From assembly GCF_002127655.1 (NCBI RefSeq), contig NZ_NEHB01000001.1, forward strand, positions 211,972-275,971: a stretch of DNA of 64,000 bases, read 5' to 3'. The DNA comes from Janthinobacterium sp. GW456P (GTDB lineage Bacteria; Pseudomonadota; Gammaproteobacteria; Burkholderiales; Burkholderiaceae_D). Shown in pieces: positions 15,213-26,076 of the stretch. A model generated the notes under the pieces. It worked only from the letters and a program-made list of their open reading frames with translations. It ran no database searches and was not told where the DNA came from. Position 1 is the first letter of the stretch. Every line of letters starts with the position of its first letter. The position numbers and the translations under genes were made by a program.

Positions 15213-18200
15213 GCGGGCCAGCCTGGCCGCGCGGCGGCGGCGGCATGGGGGAACTGGTGCGCCAGCGCGACTGGTCCGCCACCAGCCTGGGCGCCGTCGA
15301 TGGCTGGCCCGCCAATTTGCGCACCAGCGTCGACATCGTGCTCAATTCGCCCATGGCGATGGTGCTGATGTGGGGCCCGCAGCACGTCATGATTTACAAC
15401 GACGACTACATCCAGATCGCAGGCGAGCGCCATCCGGCGGCGCTGGGCGGTACGGTGCCGGGCATCTGGCCCGAAATCTGGGACTGGAACGCGCGCATCC
15501 TCGAAGCGGGATTGCGCGGCGAGACGCAGGTGCACCGCGAATGCTGTTTGCCGCTGTTGCGCGGCGGACAGCGCACGGACGTCTGTTTCGACTTGTTCTA
15601 CACGCCCGTACATGGCGCCGGCGGCCAGGTGGACGGCGTGCTGTGCACGGCGCTGGAATTGACGGCGCGCATGGAGGAGGGGCGCCAGCTGAGGCTGGCC
15701 ACGGCCGAACTGGGCGAACTCAATACCACCTTGCAAGCCGAGAGCGAGGCCGTGCGCGCGGCCAACCGCCGCCTGGGCGAGGAGCGCGCGCTGCTGCGTG
15801 CCCTGTTCCAGCAGGCGCCGAGTTTCATGGCCCTGCTGCGCGGCCCGCAGCACGTGTTCGAGCTGGCGAATGAACATTATCTGCGCCTGGTCGGTCATCG
15901 AGATCTGCTGGGCAAGACAGTCGAAGCGGCCTTGCCTGAAGTCAAGGAACAAGGTTTCATCGAGCTGCTCGACCAGGTCTACCGCACGGGCGAACCTTAC
16001 GAGGGGCGCCAGGTGAAGGTGGACTTGCAGGCGGCGGACGGGCAGACGGGCCAGCGCCAGATCGACTTCGTCTACCAGCCCATCAAGGATGAAGAGGGCG
16101 TGGTGACGGGCATCCTCGTTGAAGGCATCGACGTGACCGAGCGCATGGAAGGCGAGGAGCGGCTGCGCCTGGCCCAGCAGGCGGGCGGCATCGGCACCTT
16201 CGAATGGTTCCCCGAGACGGGCGCGATGGTGGTGTCGCCCACCTTCCGCCGCCTGTGGGGCATTGCCGACGAGGTGGAAGTGACGGAACGCCTGCTGGTG
16301 AGCCTGGTCGATGCGCGCGACCAGCAAAAGGTCGGACCAAGCAAACTTGACGTCGCGCCCAATCCCCTCGAATACGTCGAGTACCGCATCCGCCGTCCCG
16401 CCGATGGCGCGCTGCGCTGGATCGCGCGCCAGGGCGAGGTGGTGGCCGGCCGCTTGCCGGGCCAGCGCCGCTACGTGGGCGTGTCGTTCGACGTGACGGA
16501 GCGGCGCCAGATCGAGGATGAACTGAACGCCAGCCAGGAGCGCATGGCGGCCATTTTCGGCCAGGCTTCCGTGGGCTTGTCCGAGCTGGGCCTCGATGGC
16601 AGTTTCCTGCGCGTTAACGGCGCCCTGTGCTGCATGCTGGGGCGTTCCGCCGAAGAACTGCTGAGCCTGAACATGAACGACATCATGCATCCGGCGGACG
16701 TCCCAGGCAACAACGTGCTGTTCCAGCGTCTGGTGGAAACGGGCGAGTCGTTTTCGCTGGAAAAGCGCTACCTGAAGCCCGACGGCACGCAAGTGTGGGT
16801 GTCGAGCAATGTCAGCCGCCTCGTCGATGAGCAGGGTCATACGCGTTCCCTGATCGCCGTCAAGACGGACATCACGGACCGGCGCCGCGTGGAAAAAGCG
16901 CTGCATGAATTGAACGAAACGCTCGAGCACCGGGTCGAACAGGAAGTCGGCGAGCGCACCAAGGCCGAAGACGCCTTGCGCCAGGCGCAAAAGATGGAGG
17001 CCGTGGGCCAGTTGACGGGCGGCATCGCGCACGATTTCAATAATGTGCTGCAAATTATTTCCGGCAATTTGCACTTGCTGCAGCATCTGGCGGGCACGGA
17101 TGGCCTTATGCGCCAGCGCCTGGACACGGCGATTGCCGCCGTCGAGCGGGGCGCCAAATTGTCGTCGCACCTGCTGGCCTTTGCGCGGCGTCAACCGTTG
17201 AAACCCGTGGTGGCCGATCTGGCCCGCGTGGTGCGCAACATGGATGCGCTGCTGCGGCGCGCGCTGGGCGAAGCGATCGACATCGTGCTGGTGGGCGGCG
17301 GCGGGCTGTGGAATACCCTGATCGACCGCAGCCAGATCGAGAACGTCATCCTCAACCTGGCCATCAATGCGCGCGACGCCATGGATGGCGTGGGCAAGCT
17401 GACCATCGAGCTGGGCAACGTCGTGCTCGACGAACAGTATGTGCACAACCTGGTCGACGTGCCGGCGGGCCAGTACGTGATGCTGTCGGTGACGGACACG
17501 GGCCGCGGCATGAGCGGCGCCGTGCTGCAGCGGGCGTTCGAGCCGTTTTTCACCACCAAGCCGGAAGGCGCGGGCACGGGCCTGGGCCTGTCGATGGCGT
17601 ATGGCTTCGTCACGCAAAGCCGCGGCCATATCCGCATTTACAGTGAACCTGGCGTGGGCACGGGAGTCAAAATCTATTTGCCCCGATCCCTGATGGCCGA
17701 AGCGGACGAGGAACTGGAATTGAGCGGCGTCGTCACGGGCGGCACGGAAACCGTGCTGGTAGTGGAAGACGATGTGGGCGTGCGCACCACCGTGGTCGAT
17801 ATGCTGGGCGCGCTGGGCTACAAGGTGCTCAAGGCCGAGGATGGCGAAAGCGCGCTGGCCGTGCTGCATAGCGGCGCGCAGATCGACTTGCTGTTTACGG
17901 ACGTGATCATGCCCGGTCCCGTCAGCAGCACGGAGATGGCGCGCCAGGCGCGCGAGTTGCAGCCCGATATCGCCGTCTTGTTTACGTCGGGCTACGCGCA
18001 GGATGTCATCGTGCATGAGGGGCGTCTCGACGCGGGAGTGGAATTGCTCAGCAAGCCGTATCGGCGCGAAGAGCTGGCGCGCAAGCTGCGTCATGTACTG
18101 GCCAACCGCCAGCAGCAAATGCGTGCGCGTCAGTTTGAACGGTCCGGCGCGCCGGTGGCCGGCATCCTGCCGGCCGGCAGTGCGGCGGCCAGCGTGCTGG

Positions 18201-18607
18201 GAAGTGACACGCCGGGACTGGACTTGACGGGCCATGCTCCGGAACCGCAGGGGGACATGCCGACATCGATGAAAATACTTGTGGTGGAAGACAACCTCGA
18301 TTCGCAGCTGATGGTGTGCGAACTGGTGGGCATGCTGGGCCATACGGTCAGCGGCGTGTCCGATGGCGAGGCGGCGTGGAAATTGCTCAACGAGCAAGAC
18401 TTCGATATCCTGTTTACGGATGTCAGCCTGCCCGGCATGTCCGGCATCGCACTGGCACGCATGGTGTTGCGCGATAAACCGGCCATGCGCATCATCTTTT
18501 CCACCGGCTATGGCAAGGAATCGATGGATGAGCTGGGTTTTTCCGCCAGCGTCTTGCGCAAGCCCTATGATTTGATGGAGTTGCAAGCGGCACTCGACCA
18601 ACCTTGA
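15209..18607 (+). CDS. multi-PAS hybrid histidine kinase with two C-terminal receivers
   Basis: An 1132-aa cytoplasmic hybrid kinase. The N-terminal 160 residues form a PAS-like sensor ([20 protein letters not shown]). Further PAS/PAC units follow: [14 protein letters not shown], then a PAS around PTFRRLWGI, then [21 protein letters not shown], with PAC ends such as [17 protein letters not shown] coiled linker leads to the dimerisation helix with H608 ([13 protein letters not shown]) and a HATPase ([32 protein letters not shown]). Two receivers end the protein, with D898 ([10 protein letters not shown]) and D1071 ([13 protein letters not shown]). The ATGA overlap with the preceding kinase indicates translational coupling. 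The first receiver resembles the FixL/MtrB-type PAS-kinase partners. The input signal is unknown. Confidence 0.92.
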   Translation: MSGPAWPRGGGGMGELVRQRDWSATSLGAVDGWPANLRTSVDIVLNSPMAMVLMWGPQHVMIYNDDYIQIAGERHPAALGGTVPGIWPEIWDWNARILEAGLRGETQVHRECCLPLLRGGQRTDVCFDLFYTPVHGAGGQVDGVLCTALELTARMEEGRQLRLATAELGELNTTLQAESEAVRAANRRLGEERALLRALFQQAPSFMALLRGPQHVFELANEHYLRLVGHRDLLGKTVEAALPEVKEQGFIELLDQVYRTGEPYEGRQVKVDLQAADGQTGQRQIDFVYQPIKDEEGVVTGILVEGIDVTERMEGEERLRLAQQAGGIGTFEWFPETGAMVVSPTFRRLWGIADEVEVTERLLVSLVDARDQQKVGPSKLDVAPNPLEYVEYRIRRPADGALRWIARQGEVVAGRLPGQRRYVGVSFDVTERRQIEDELNASQERMAAIFGQASVGLSELGLDGSFLRVNGALCCMLGRSAEELLSLNMNDIMHPADVPGNNVLFQRLVETGESFSLEKRYLKPDGTQVWVSSNVSRLVDEQGHTRSLIAVKTDITDRRRVEKALHELNETLEHRVEQEVGERTKAEDALRQAQKMEAVGQLTGGIAHDFNNVLQIISGNLHLLQHLAGTDGLMRQRLDTAIAAVERGAKLSSHLLAFARRQPLKPVVADLARVVRNMDALLRRALGEAIDIVLVGGGGLWNTLIDRSQIENVILNLAINARDAMDGVGKLTIELGNVVLDEQYVHNLVDVPAGQYVMLSVTDTGRGMSGAVLQRAFEPFFTTKPEGAGTGLGLSMAYGFVTQSRGHIRIYSEPGVGTGVKIYLPRSLMAEADEELELSGVVTGGTETVLVVEDDVGVRTTVVDMLGALGYKVLKAEDGESALAVLHSGAQIDLLFTDVIMPGPVSSTEMARQARELQPDIAVLFTSGYAQDVIVHEGRLDAGVELLSKPYRREELARKLRHVLANRQQQMRARQFERSGAPVAGILPAGSAAASVLGSDTPGLDLTGHAPEPQGDMPTSMKILVVEDNLDSQLMVCELVGMLGHTVSGVSDGEAAWKLLNEQDFDILFTDVSLPGMSGIALARMVLRDKPAMRIIFSTGYGKESMDELGFSASVLRKPYDLMELQAALDQP

Positions 18608-18636
18608 CGGGCACGCGCCGCTTCGGCCCGCCCGTC
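18606..18636 (+). terminator. possible weak hairpin after the hybrid kinase
   Basis: GACGGGC (18606-18612) can pair with GCCCGTC (18630-18636) across a 17-nt loop overlapping the stop codon. No T tract follows. Confidence 0.3.
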
Positions 18637-18654
18637 TCACACTAGAGGTAAGGC

Positions 18655-19053
18655 ATGACCCCTGAACTGACGATGCTGGCTTGTACCTTGGTGCTGGCGC
18701 TGGTGCAAATCCTGCTGCCGGCGCTGTTCCGCACGCGCGAAACGGGCACGGCCTATAACGTGAGCGCGCGTGACGGCGACGGACCGCCCGTGGGCAAGAT
18801 CACGGGCCGCCTGCGGCGGGCCCAGGCGAACCTGTTTGAAACCCTGCCCCTGTTCGCCGCCGCCGTGCTGATCGCCCACGTGACGGCGCAGGAAAGCGCG
18901 CTCACGCTCTACGGCGCCGCCCTGTACCTGGCCGCGCGCGTGCTGTACCTGCCCCTGTACGCGTTTGGCGTACCCGTCGTGCGCACCCTCGTATGGTGCG
19001 TGTCGATTGCCGGGCTGCTGATGCTGTTCTGGGCCATCCTGTTCGCTTCCTGA
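18655..19053 (+). CDS. MAPEG family integral membrane protein
   Basis: A 132-aa protein with four hydrophobic segments (MLACTLVLALVQILLPALF, LFETLPLFAAAVLIAHV, LYGAALYLAARVLYLPLYAFG, VWCVSIAGLLMLFWAILF). The family motif RLRRAQANLFETLPLF is present. MAPEG proteins include membrane glutathione transferases and related detoxifying enzymes, but many bacterial members have no assigned reaction. GAGGTAAGG precedes the ATG. It stands alone between the kinase block and recQ. Confidence 0.85.
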   Translation: MTPELTMLACTLVLALVQILLPALFRTRETGTAYNVSARDGDGPPVGKITGRLRRAQANLFETLPLFAAAVLIAHVTAQESALTLYGAALYLAARVLYLPLYAFGVPVVRTLVWCVSIAGLLMLFWAILFAS

Positions 19054-19159
19054 ATTCCTACGCTGGCTGTAGCAGCCGTCCTATGGTCGAACGCCAGACC
19101 CGGCCGTAAAGTGGCGGCAAGCTGGCAATTGGCGCCGGCATGTCAGGGACCGGACCACG

Positions 19160-20851
19160 ATGGCGACTACCATTTCTGCAGTGAACGAAGCGGGCAGCGC
19201 CCGCCAGCGCAAGATCCAGCGTCTGCTGCGCTCCGTGTTTGGCGTGGCGCGGCTGCGCGCGGGCCAGCAGGACGTCATCGAGAGCGTGCTGGCCGGGCGC
19301 GACACCCTGGCCATCATGCCCACGGGCAGCGGCAAGTCGCTGTGCTACCAGCTGCCCGCCGCTCTGTTGCCCGGCGCCACCGTGGTGGTGTCCCCGCTGA
19401 TTTCTCTGATGAAGGACCAGCTGGAAAAGCTGCACGAACTGGGCATCACGGCCGTGCAGCTCAACAGCAGCCTGTCGCGCGCCGAGGAAGACGACGCCAT
19501 CGCCCGCATCGCCCAGGGCGGCAGACTCATCATCTTTTGCACGCCGGAACGCCTCACCAATACCGCCTTCCTGTCCCTGCTGGCCGGCGCGCCGCCCAGC
19601 CTGGTCGTCATCGATGAAGCCCATTGCATTTCGCAGTGGGGCCATGACTTCCGTCCCGCCTACCTGGAAATCGCGGCCGCCCTGCGCGCGCTGGGCCGCC
19701 CGCCCGTGCTGGCGTTGACGGCCACGGCCACCGGGGAAGTAATGGACGATATCGATACGCAACTCGAAGCGCGCAAGCTGAATGTCATCAATACGGGCAT
19801 CTACCGCGCCAATTTGCGCTACCGCGTGATCCAGGTCACGAATGCGGGAGAAAAACAGGACGAAGTCCTGCGCCTGCTGCGCGAGACGCCGGGCGTGGGC
19901 ATCGTGTACGCGGCCACCGTCAAGGCCGTCGAAGACCTGGCGGCGCGGCTGGAAGAGTTGGGCGAGAGCGTCATTTGCTACCACGGCAAGCTGGCGGCGC
20001 GCGAGCGCAAGCACAACCAGGACTTGTTCATGAATGGCGAGCGCCGCATCATGGTGGCCACCAACGCCTTTGGCATGGGCATCGACAAGCCCGACACGCG
20101 CTTCGTCATTCACTTGCAGGTGCCGGCCAACCTGGAAGCGTACTACCAGGAATCGGGTCGCGCAGGGCGCGACGGCTTGCCTGCCGACTGCACCTTGCTG
20201 TACTTCCAGGAAGACAAGCGGGTCCAGCAATTTTTTCTGGCGAAGCATTACCCCACGGCCGAGGAACTGGCCGCCATCGTGGCGGCAGCGCAAGAATTGC
20301 CGGCCACGTTTACTTTTGCCGCGCTGTCAGCGGGCTTGCCCGATTTTTCCGACGGCCACCTGAAGGTGTGCCTGAAACTGCTGAAAGACGGCAAGCTGCT
20401 GCGCCAGGACCGCAAGCTGGGCTACAGCCTGAAAGCGCCCTCGGCCAGCTCGCCCTCGTATGCGCAACTGGCGCAGATCTATGTCGACAAGCAGGAGCGC
20501 GACAAGCAAGCGCTCGAGCAGATGGTGGCGTATGCGCAAAGCGGCTTGTGCCGCTGGAAACTGCTGCTCGATTACTTTGGCGATGCCGGCGATTTCGAGC
20601 GTTGCTGCAGCTGCGACAATTGCCTGTCGCCGCCCGCGCTGGCCGCGCCCATTTCCCTCGACGAGTTGCCCCCGGTCCCGTCCCAAGCGCCATCGCCACC
20701 GCCAGCGCCGCAGATCGCCGTCGGCAGCCGCGTGCGCGTGCCCCGTTACCAGATCGGCACCGTGCTGTCGGTGGCGGGCGACCAGGTCACGATTGCTTTT
20801 CCGGAAAACACCACGCGCACCTTCATGGCCGAGTTTGTCGCACCGGCGTGA
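19160..20851 (+). CDS. recQ: RecQ family ATP-dependent DNA helicase (short form, no HRDC domain)
   Basis: A 3'-5' DNA helicase of 563 aa. Motifs visible are QQDVIESVLAGRD (motif 0), PTGSGKS at 54-60 (Walker A), IDEAHCISQWGHDFRP at 151-166 (DEAH plus the RecQ aromatic loop), ALTATAT, and IMVATNAFGMGIDKPDTRFVIH with QESGRAGRDG (motifs V, VI). The zinc site is C-(x16)-CC-x-CxxC in GLCRWKLLLDYFG...CCSCDNC. The C terminus has a Pro-rich linker and a small beta-rich tail (VGSRVRVPRYQIGTVLSVAGD) instead of an HRDC domain. It lies directly upstream of the ligase-associated repair operon, so it may be the helicase of a shared pathway. Confidence 0.93.
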   Translation: MATTISAVNEAGSARQRKIQRLLRSVFGVARLRAGQQDVIESVLAGRDTLAIMPTGSGKSLCYQLPAALLPGATVVVSPLISLMKDQLEKLHELGITAVQLNSSLSRAEEDDAIARIAQGGRLIIFCTPERLTNTAFLSLLAGAPPSLVVIDEAHCISQWGHDFRPAYLEIAAALRALGRPPVLALTATATGEVMDDIDTQLEARKLNVINTGIYRANLRYRVIQVTNAGEKQDEVLRLLRETPGVGIVYAATVKAVEDLAARLEELGESVICYHGKLAARERKHNQDLFMNGERRIMVATNAFGMGIDKPDTRFVIHLQVPANLEAYYQESGRAGRDGLPADCTLLYFQEDKRVQQFFLAKHYPTAEELAAIVAAAQELPATFTFAALSAGLPDFSDGHLKVCLKLLKDGKLLRQDRKLGYSLKAPSASSPSYAQLAQIYVDKQERDKQALEQMVAYAQSGLCRWKLLLDYFGDAGDFERCCSCDNCLSPPALAAPISLDELPPVPSQAPSPPPAPQIAVGSRVRVPRYQIGTVLSVAGDQVTIAFPENTTRTFMAEFVAPA

Positions 20852-20938
20852 ACCCAGTGTGCGCTGTCTGACAGATGATCTGGCGCAAGCGCGCTAGAAT
20901 CAGTCCATTCCAACGCGTGTTAACGCAGGGGGCAGGGC

Positions 20939-21979
20939 ATGGCAGACATGGTAGTGGTGCGCAAGGAAGGCTTGTACTGTGTGCCGGGTCAGTTCTATAT
21001 CGACCCGTGGCGCCCCGTTGAGCGCGCCATCATCACGCATGCGCACGCCGACCATGCGCGGGTCGGGCACCGGCATTACCTGTGCGCCGCGCCCGGCGAG
21101 CAAGTGCTGCGCGCGCGCCTGGGCCCCGTGTCCATCCAGGGCCTCGCGTATGGCGACAGCATTGACCACCACGGCGTGCGAGTGTCTCTGCATCCGGCCG
21201 GCCACGTGCTCGGTTCGGCCCAGGTGCGCATGGAAGTGGGCGGCGAAGTGTGGGTGGCGTCGGGCGACTACAAGCTGCAACCCGACCCCACGTGTGTACC
21301 GTTCGAGCCCGTGCGCTGCGACACCTTCATCACGGAATCGACGTTCGGCCTGCCCATCTACCGCTGGCAGGCGCCGCAGGAAATTAATGATGAAATCAAC
21401 CAGTGGTGGCGCAGGAATGCGGCCGAGGGGCGCACCAGCGTGCTGTTCTGCTATGCCTTCGGCAAGGCGCAGCGCATCCTGGCCGGCCTCGATGCCAGCA
21501 TCGGCCCCATCATCTGCCATGGCGCGGCGCAAGCCCTGACGCAGGTCTACCGCGAGTCGGGCGTGGCCTTGCCCGCCACCGTGATGGTGAGCGAGTTGGC
21601 GGACAAGGCCGCCCTGAAGACGGCGATGGTGATCGCGCCGCCGTCGGCCGCCGGTTCGCCGTGGATGAAGCGCTTCGGCGACTACAGCGATGCGTTTGCC
21701 AGCGGCTGGATGCTGCTGCGCGGCGCGCGCCGGCGGCGCGGCGTGGACCGGGGTTTCGTGCTGTCCGACCACGCCGACTGGCCCGGCCTGATGCAGGCGA
21801 TCACGGCCACGCAGGCCGAACGCATCATCGTCACGCACGGATCGATTCCCGTGATGGTGCGCTGGCTGCGGCAGAACGGCTGGCAGGCGGGCGGCTTCGA
21901 GACGGAATATGGCGATGACGAGGCCGATGACGGTGCGCCGGCCGCATCCGCGGCGGCGGAGGACGTCAGCCATGCGTGA
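20939..21979 (+). CDS. ligase-associated DNA damage response exonuclease (metallo-beta-lactamase fold)
   Basis: First gene of a four-gene repair operon. The 346-aa protein is an MBL/beta-CASP nuclease of the SNM1/Artemis-related type. The zinc-binding HxHxDH is THAHADHARVGH (from residue 34). Further metal ligands are expected in HPAGHVLGSAQV, SGDYKLQPDPTC and LSDHADWPG, with a terminal VTHGS. The family is annotated from its conserved linkage to the ligase below and was once labelled an mRNA 3'-end processing factor. The ATG has a GGG-rich upstream sequence. Its stop overlaps the ligase start by 8 nt. Confidence 0.9.
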   Translation: MADMVVVRKEGLYCVPGQFYIDPWRPVERAIITHAHADHARVGHRHYLCAAPGEQVLRARLGPVSIQGLAYGDSIDHHGVRVSLHPAGHVLGSAQVRMEVGGEVWVASGDYKLQPDPTCVPFEPVRCDTFITESTFGLPIYRWQAPQEINDEINQWWRRNAAEGRTSVLFCYAFGKAQRILAGLDASIGPIICHGAAQALTQVYRESGVALPATVMVSELADKAALKTAMVIAPPSAAGSPWMKRFGDYSDAFASGWMLLRGARRRRGVDRGFVLSDHADWPGLMQAITATQAERIIVTHGSIPVMVRWLRQNGWQAGGFETEYGDDEADDGAPAASAAAEDVSHA

Positions 21980-23603
21980 CTTTGCCCGGCTGTACGCGGA
22001 ACTCGACGAGACGACCTCCACCAGCCGCAAGCTGGCGGCGCTGCAAGCGTATTTTCGCGGCGCCTCGCCCGAGAACGCGGCCTGGGCCGTGTATTTCCTG
22101 GCCGGCGGCAAGCCGCGCCAGGCCGTGCCCACCAAATTGCTGCGCGAATACGCGACCGAACGCGCGGGCCTCGATGCCTGGCTGTTCGACGAGGCCTATC
22201 ACGCCGTGGGCGACCTGGCCGAAACCATCGCCCTGATCCTGCCCGCGCCCGTCAAACGCAGCGACATCGGCCTGGCCGAGTGGGTCGAGCGGCGCATCGC
22301 GCCGTTGCGTGGCGCGGCGCCCGAGGCCATCCGCGCCGCTCTGCTGGCCTACTGGGACGAGCTGGAAACGCGCGAACGCTTCCTGTTGATCAAGCTGATC
22401 GGCGGCGGCTTTCGCGTGGGCGTGTCGAAGCTGCTGGTGACGCGCGCGCTGGCGTCGATTGCCGCCGTCGACAGCAAGCTGATCGCCCAGCGCCTGATGG
22501 GTTGGACCGATGGCAAGGTCAGCCCCACGGGCGCGGGATTTTTGCAACTGATCGCCGCGCAGTCGGAGGGCGAACATGCGCTGCGCGGCGGCCAGCCGTA
22601 TCCGTTTTTCCTGGCCCATCCTTTGCAGGCGGCGCCGGAAACGCTGGGCGGCGTCGCCAACTGGCTGGTCGAATGGAAATATGACGGCATGCGTGCCCAG
22701 CTGCTGCGCCGCGACGGCGTGAACTGGCTGTGGTCGCGCGGCGAGGAATTGATCACCGAGCGCTTTCCCGAACTGGCGCAGCTGGCCTTGCCCGAGGGTA
22801 CCGTGCTCGATGGCGAAATCCTCATCTGGCAGCCGGGCGATGTGCCGGCGCCATTTGCCGATTTGCAACAACGCATGGGCCGCAAAACCGTTTCGCCCAA
22901 GTTGCTGGCCGAGCTGCCCGCCGTGCTGGTGGCCTACGACGTGCTGGAACTCGATGGCGTGGACGTCCGCCAGCTGCCCCAGCTCGAGCGCCGCGCGCTG
23001 CTGGAGACCGTGGTGGCCGGCGTGCACGCTCCCGCGCTGCGCCTGTCGCCGCGCATCGAAGCGGCAGGCTGGGACGCGCTGGCCGCCATCCGCATGGAGT
23101 CGCGCGCGCGCGGCGTGGAAGGCTTGATGCTCAAGGCCGCGTCGGCCGCGTATGGCGTGGGCCGCACGAAAGACGTGGGCACGTGGTGGAAATGGAAGAT
23201 CGATCCATATGCCATTGACGCCGTGCTGATCTACGCCCAGGCGGGCCACGGCCGGCGCGCGTCGCTGTACACGGACTATACGTTCGCCGTGTGGGATGAA
23301 GTGGAGGAGGGCGAGCGCAAGCTGGTGCCGTTCGCCAAGGCGTATTCGGGCTTGACCGATGCGGAGATCGCGCAAGTCGATGCGGCCATCCGCAAGACGA
23401 CGATCGAAAAATTCGGCCCCGTGCGCAGCGTGCAGCCGACGATGGTGTTCGAGATCGGCTTCGAAGGCATCGCCGCGTCCAGCCGCCACAAGGCGGGCAT
23501 CGCCGTGCGCTTTCCCCGCATCCTGCGCCGACGTGCAGACAAGACAGTCGCCGACGCCGACTCCCTGGCTACCCTGAAGGCCATGCTGGCGAGCGCCGCA
23601 TGA
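21972..23603 (+). CDS. ATP-dependent DNA ligase (repair-operon type)
   Basis: Seals nicks using ATP, distinct from the NAD-dependent replicative LigA. The 543-aa protein has an N-terminal helical DNA-binding domain (1-200). The adenylation domain follows with the nucleotidyl-acceptor K236 in [11 protein letters not shown] (motif I), LDGEIL (III), [11 protein letters not shown] (IIIa), [18 protein letters not shown] (IV) and WWKWKIDP (V), and a C-terminal OB fold ends with [12 protein letters not shown]. The ATG at 21972 overlaps the exonuclease gene and is preferred over upstream in-frame starts because it matches the family N terminus [16 protein letters not shown]. Confidence 0.94.
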   Translation: MRDFARLYAELDETTSTSRKLAALQAYFRGASPENAAWAVYFLAGGKPRQAVPTKLLREYATERAGLDAWLFDEAYHAVGDLAETIALILPAPVKRSDIGLAEWVERRIAPLRGAAPEAIRAALLAYWDELETRERFLLIKLIGGGFRVGVSKLLVTRALASIAAVDSKLIAQRLMGWTDGKVSPTGAGFLQLIAAQSEGEHALRGGQPYPFFLAHPLQAAPETLGGVANWLVEWKYDGMRAQLLRRDGVNWLWSRGEELITERFPELAQLALPEGTVLDGEILIWQPGDVPAPFADLQQRMGRKTVSPKLLAELPAVLVAYDVLELDGVDVRQLPQLERRALLETVVAGVHAPALRLSPRIEAAGWDALAAIRMESRARGVEGLMLKAASAAYGVGRTKDVGTWWKWKIDPYAIDAVLIYAQAGHGRRASLYTDYTFAVWDEVEEGERKLVPFAKAYSGLTDAEIAQVDAAIRKTTIEKFGPVRSVQPTMVFEIGFEGIAASSRHKAGIAVRFPRILRRRADKTVADADSLATLKAMLASAA

Positions 23604-23610
23604 GCAGGTG

Positions 23611-26076
23611 ATGAGCAAAAGCGCGCTGGCGCAGCGCATCGATGCCTGGTTCACGGGGCGTGGCTGGACGATCTTTCCATTCCAGCGCGCCGTCTGGCGG
23701 GCTGGCGCGCAGGGACAATCGGGCCTGCTGCACGCGAGCACGGGGTCCGGCAAGACGTATGCCGTCTGGTTCGGCGCCTTGCTGCGCGCCGAGCGCCAGG
23801 CGCGCACGAGCAGGAAGCAGGGCTTGCGCGTGCTGTGGATCACGCCCATGCGGGCACTGGCGGCCGACACCGTGCGCGCGCTGCAGGCGTCCGGCGAAAC
23901 GCTGGCGCCCGGCTGGCGCATCGAAGCGCGCACGGGCGATACGAGTGCCGCGCAGCGGGCGCGGCAGGCGAAAGCGTGGCCCGAGGTGCTCGTCACGACG
24001 CCGGAAAGCCTGTCCCTGATGCTGAGCCAGGCGGACGCGCAGGAACGCTTCAGCCTGCTGGAAACGGTGATCGTCGACGAGTGGCACGAATTGATGGGCA
24101 GCAAGCGCGGCGTGCAGGTGCAGCTGGCCCTGGCCCGTTTGCGCCGCTGGCAGGACAAGCTGATGACGTGGGGCTTGTCGGCCACCCTGGGCAATCTGCG
24201 GCAGGCGCAGGATGTCTTGCTGGGCGAGGAAAACACCGGCGTGCTGGTGGAAGGCAAAGTCAAAAAGCGCATCCTCGTCGACAGTCTGATTCCTGTGAAC
24301 CCCACGCGCTTTCCCTGGGGCGGGCATTTGGGCATCCAGATGCTGCAGCCTTTGATTACCGAGATCGAGGGCAGCGCCACCACCCTGGTATTCACCAACA
24401 CGCGTTCGCAGGCCGAGCTGTGGTACCAGCATTTGCTCGATGCGCGCCCCGACTGGGCGGGCCTGATCGCCCTGCACCACGGTTCGCTGGACCGCGAAGT
24501 GCGCGAATGGGTCGAGCAGCACCTGAAGACGGGCGAGCTGAAGGCCGTCGTGTGCACGTCCAGCCTGGACCTGGGCGTCGATTTCCTGCCCGTCGAACGG
24601 GTGCTGCAGGTGGGCAGCGCGAAAGGCATCGCGCGCCTGGTGCAGCGGGCGGGGCGCAGCGGCCACGCGCCGGGGCGCATGTCGCGCGTCACCCTGGTGC
24701 CCACCAACAGCCTGGAATTGCTGGAAGCGGCCGCCGCCCGCGCCGCCCTGGCGCAGGGCCACCTGGAAGCGCGGCCCGTGCCGGACAAGCCGCTCGACGT
24801 GCTGGTGCAGCACCTGGTGACGATCGCGCTGGGCGGCGGTTTCGACTCGCCGGCGCTGTACGCGGAAGTGCGCGCGGCCTGGTCGTATCGCCAGCTGACA
24901 TCGGACGAGTGGCAATGGGCGCTCGATTTCGTCGCGCGCGGCGGGCAAAGCCTGACCGTGTACCCGGAATACCGCAGAGTGCTGCCTGACGATGCAGGCA
25001 TCTACCGCGTGCCGGACGTGGCGCTGGCGCGGCGCCACCGCATGAGCATCGGCACCATCGTCTCGGAAGCGGCGATCCAGGTCAAATTCCTCGGCGGGGG
25101 ACGGATCGGCAGCATCGAGGAATCGTTCATCGCCCGCCTGAAGCAGGGCGACCATTTTCTGTTTGGCGGGCGCATCCTGGAATTCGTGCGCGTGCACGAG
25201 ATGACGGCCTACGTGCGGCGCGCCACGGGCAGCCGCGGTGCCGTGCCGCGCTGGCAGGGCGGCAAGATGCCGCTGTCGTCGGAACTGGCGCACGCCGTGC
25301 TGGACCAGCTGCAGCTGGCGCAGGAGGGCCGTGCCAGCGGGCCGGAAATGCGCGCACTGGCGCCGCTGCTGGCGATCCAGCAGAAATGGTCCAGCCTGCC
25401 CACGCGCGCCAGTTTGCTGCTCGAAACCTTGTCCAGCCGCGAAGGCCGGCACCTGTTCGTGTATCCGTTCGCGGGCCGCTCCGTGCACCTGGGCCTGGCG
25501 TCCCTGCTGGCGTATCGCATCGCGCGCGTGCAGCCGGCCACCTTGTCGATCGCCGTCAACGATTACGGCTTTGAATTGCTGGGCGCGGACGATATCGATT
25601 TTGCGCCGCTGCTGACGGCCGCCAGCGGTGCCGATCTTCCCCTGTTCAGCACGGACAACCTGCTGGAAGACGTGCTGGCCAGCCTGAACGCGACGGAGTT
25701 GTCGCAGCGGCGCTTCCGTGAAATCGCCCGCATCGCCGGTCTCGTGTTCCAGGGCTATCCGGGCCAGCCGAAAAGCGCGCGCCAGCTGCAGGCGTCGTCC
25801 TCGCTGTTTTTTGAAGTGTTCCGCAAGCACGACGCGGCCAATTTGCTGCTCACGCAGGCGCAGCGCGAAGTGCTGGAGCAGGAACTGGAACTGACGCGCC
25901 TGCGCACCACCTTGCGCGAGCTGCATGGACGCAGCATCTGCCTGCAAGCGCTGGAGCGCGCCTCGCCATTTGCCTTCGGCCTGATGGTCGAGCGTTTCCG
26001 CGAACAGCTGACGACGGAAAAACTGTCGGACCGGGTGGCGCGGCTGGTGCTGGCGCTGGAAAAGGCGGCCGCATGA
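23611..26076 (+). CDS. ligase-associated DNA damage response DEXH box helicase (Lhr-like)
   Basis: An 821-aa superfamily 2 helicase of the Lhr group. It has FPFQRAVW (Q-type motif), Walker A STGSGKT (43-49), [12 protein letters not shown] (Ia), DEWH at 156-159 (motif II), LSATLGN (III), [14 protein letters not shown] (IV), [15 protein letters not shown] (V) and [13 protein letters not shown] (VI). The C-terminal half contains the winged-helix and Lhr-specific region ([23 protein letters not shown]). A GTG at 23608 is an alternative start. Its end overlaps the pdeM start by 4 nt (ATGA), so translation is coupled. It probably acts with the ligase and nuclease in stationary-phase or damage repair. 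Confidence 0.92.
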   Translation: MSKSALAQRIDAWFTGRGWTIFPFQRAVWRAGAQGQSGLLHASTGSGKTYAVWFGALLRAERQARTSRKQGLRVLWITPMRALAADTVRALQASGETLAPGWRIEARTGDTSAAQRARQAKAWPEVLVTTPESLSLMLSQADAQERFSLLETVIVDEWHELMGSKRGVQVQLALARLRRWQDKLMTWGLSATLGNLRQAQDVLLGEENTGVLVEGKVKKRILVDSLIPVNPTRFPWGGHLGIQMLQPLITEIEGSATTLVFTNTRSQAELWYQHLLDARPDWAGLIALHHGSLDREVREWVEQHLKTGELKAVVCTSSLDLGVDFLPVERVLQVGSAKGIARLVQRAGRSGHAPGRMSRVTLVPTNSLELLEAAAARAALAQGHLEARPVPDKPLDVLVQHLVTIALGGGFDSPALYAEVRAAWSYRQLTSDEWQWALDFVARGGQSLTVYPEYRRVLPDDAGIYRVPDVALARRHRMSIGTIVSEAAIQVKFLGGGRIGSIEESFIARLKQGDHFLFGGRILEFVRVHEMTAYVRRATGSRGAVPRWQGGKMPLSSELAHAVLDQLQLAQEGRASGPEMRALAPLLAIQQKWSSLPTRASLLLETLSSREGRHLFVYPFAGRSVHLGLASLLAYRIARVQPATLSIAVNDYGFELLGADDIDFAPLLTAASGADLPLFSTDNLLEDVLASLNATELSQRRFREIARIAGLVFQGYPGQPKSARQLQASSSLFFEVFRKHDAANLLLTQAQREVLEQELELTRLRTTLRELHGRSICLQALERASPFAFGLMVERFREQLTTEKLSDRVARLVLALEKAAA

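Noticed and set aside
15104-18640. 1178-codon open frame on the minus strand
   Set aside because: It is antisense to the hybrid kinase, whose PAS, HisKA, HATPase and receiver motifs are unambiguous. The minus-strand translation is His/Gln/Arg-rich without domains, a typical high-GC shadow.
20864-20874. CTGTC-T-GACAG palindrome upstream of the repair operon as a possible LexA site
   Set aside because: The SOS consensus needs CTGT-N8-ACAG (16 bp). Here only 3 bases separate CTGT and ACAG, so LexA binding is not expected. It may still be a site for another protein.
21966-25001. 1011-codon open frame on the minus strand, and the 792-codon one following (23569-25947)
   Set aside because: They are antisense to the ligase and Lhr-like helicase, which have complete catalytic motifs. 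Composition is that of a shadow frame.
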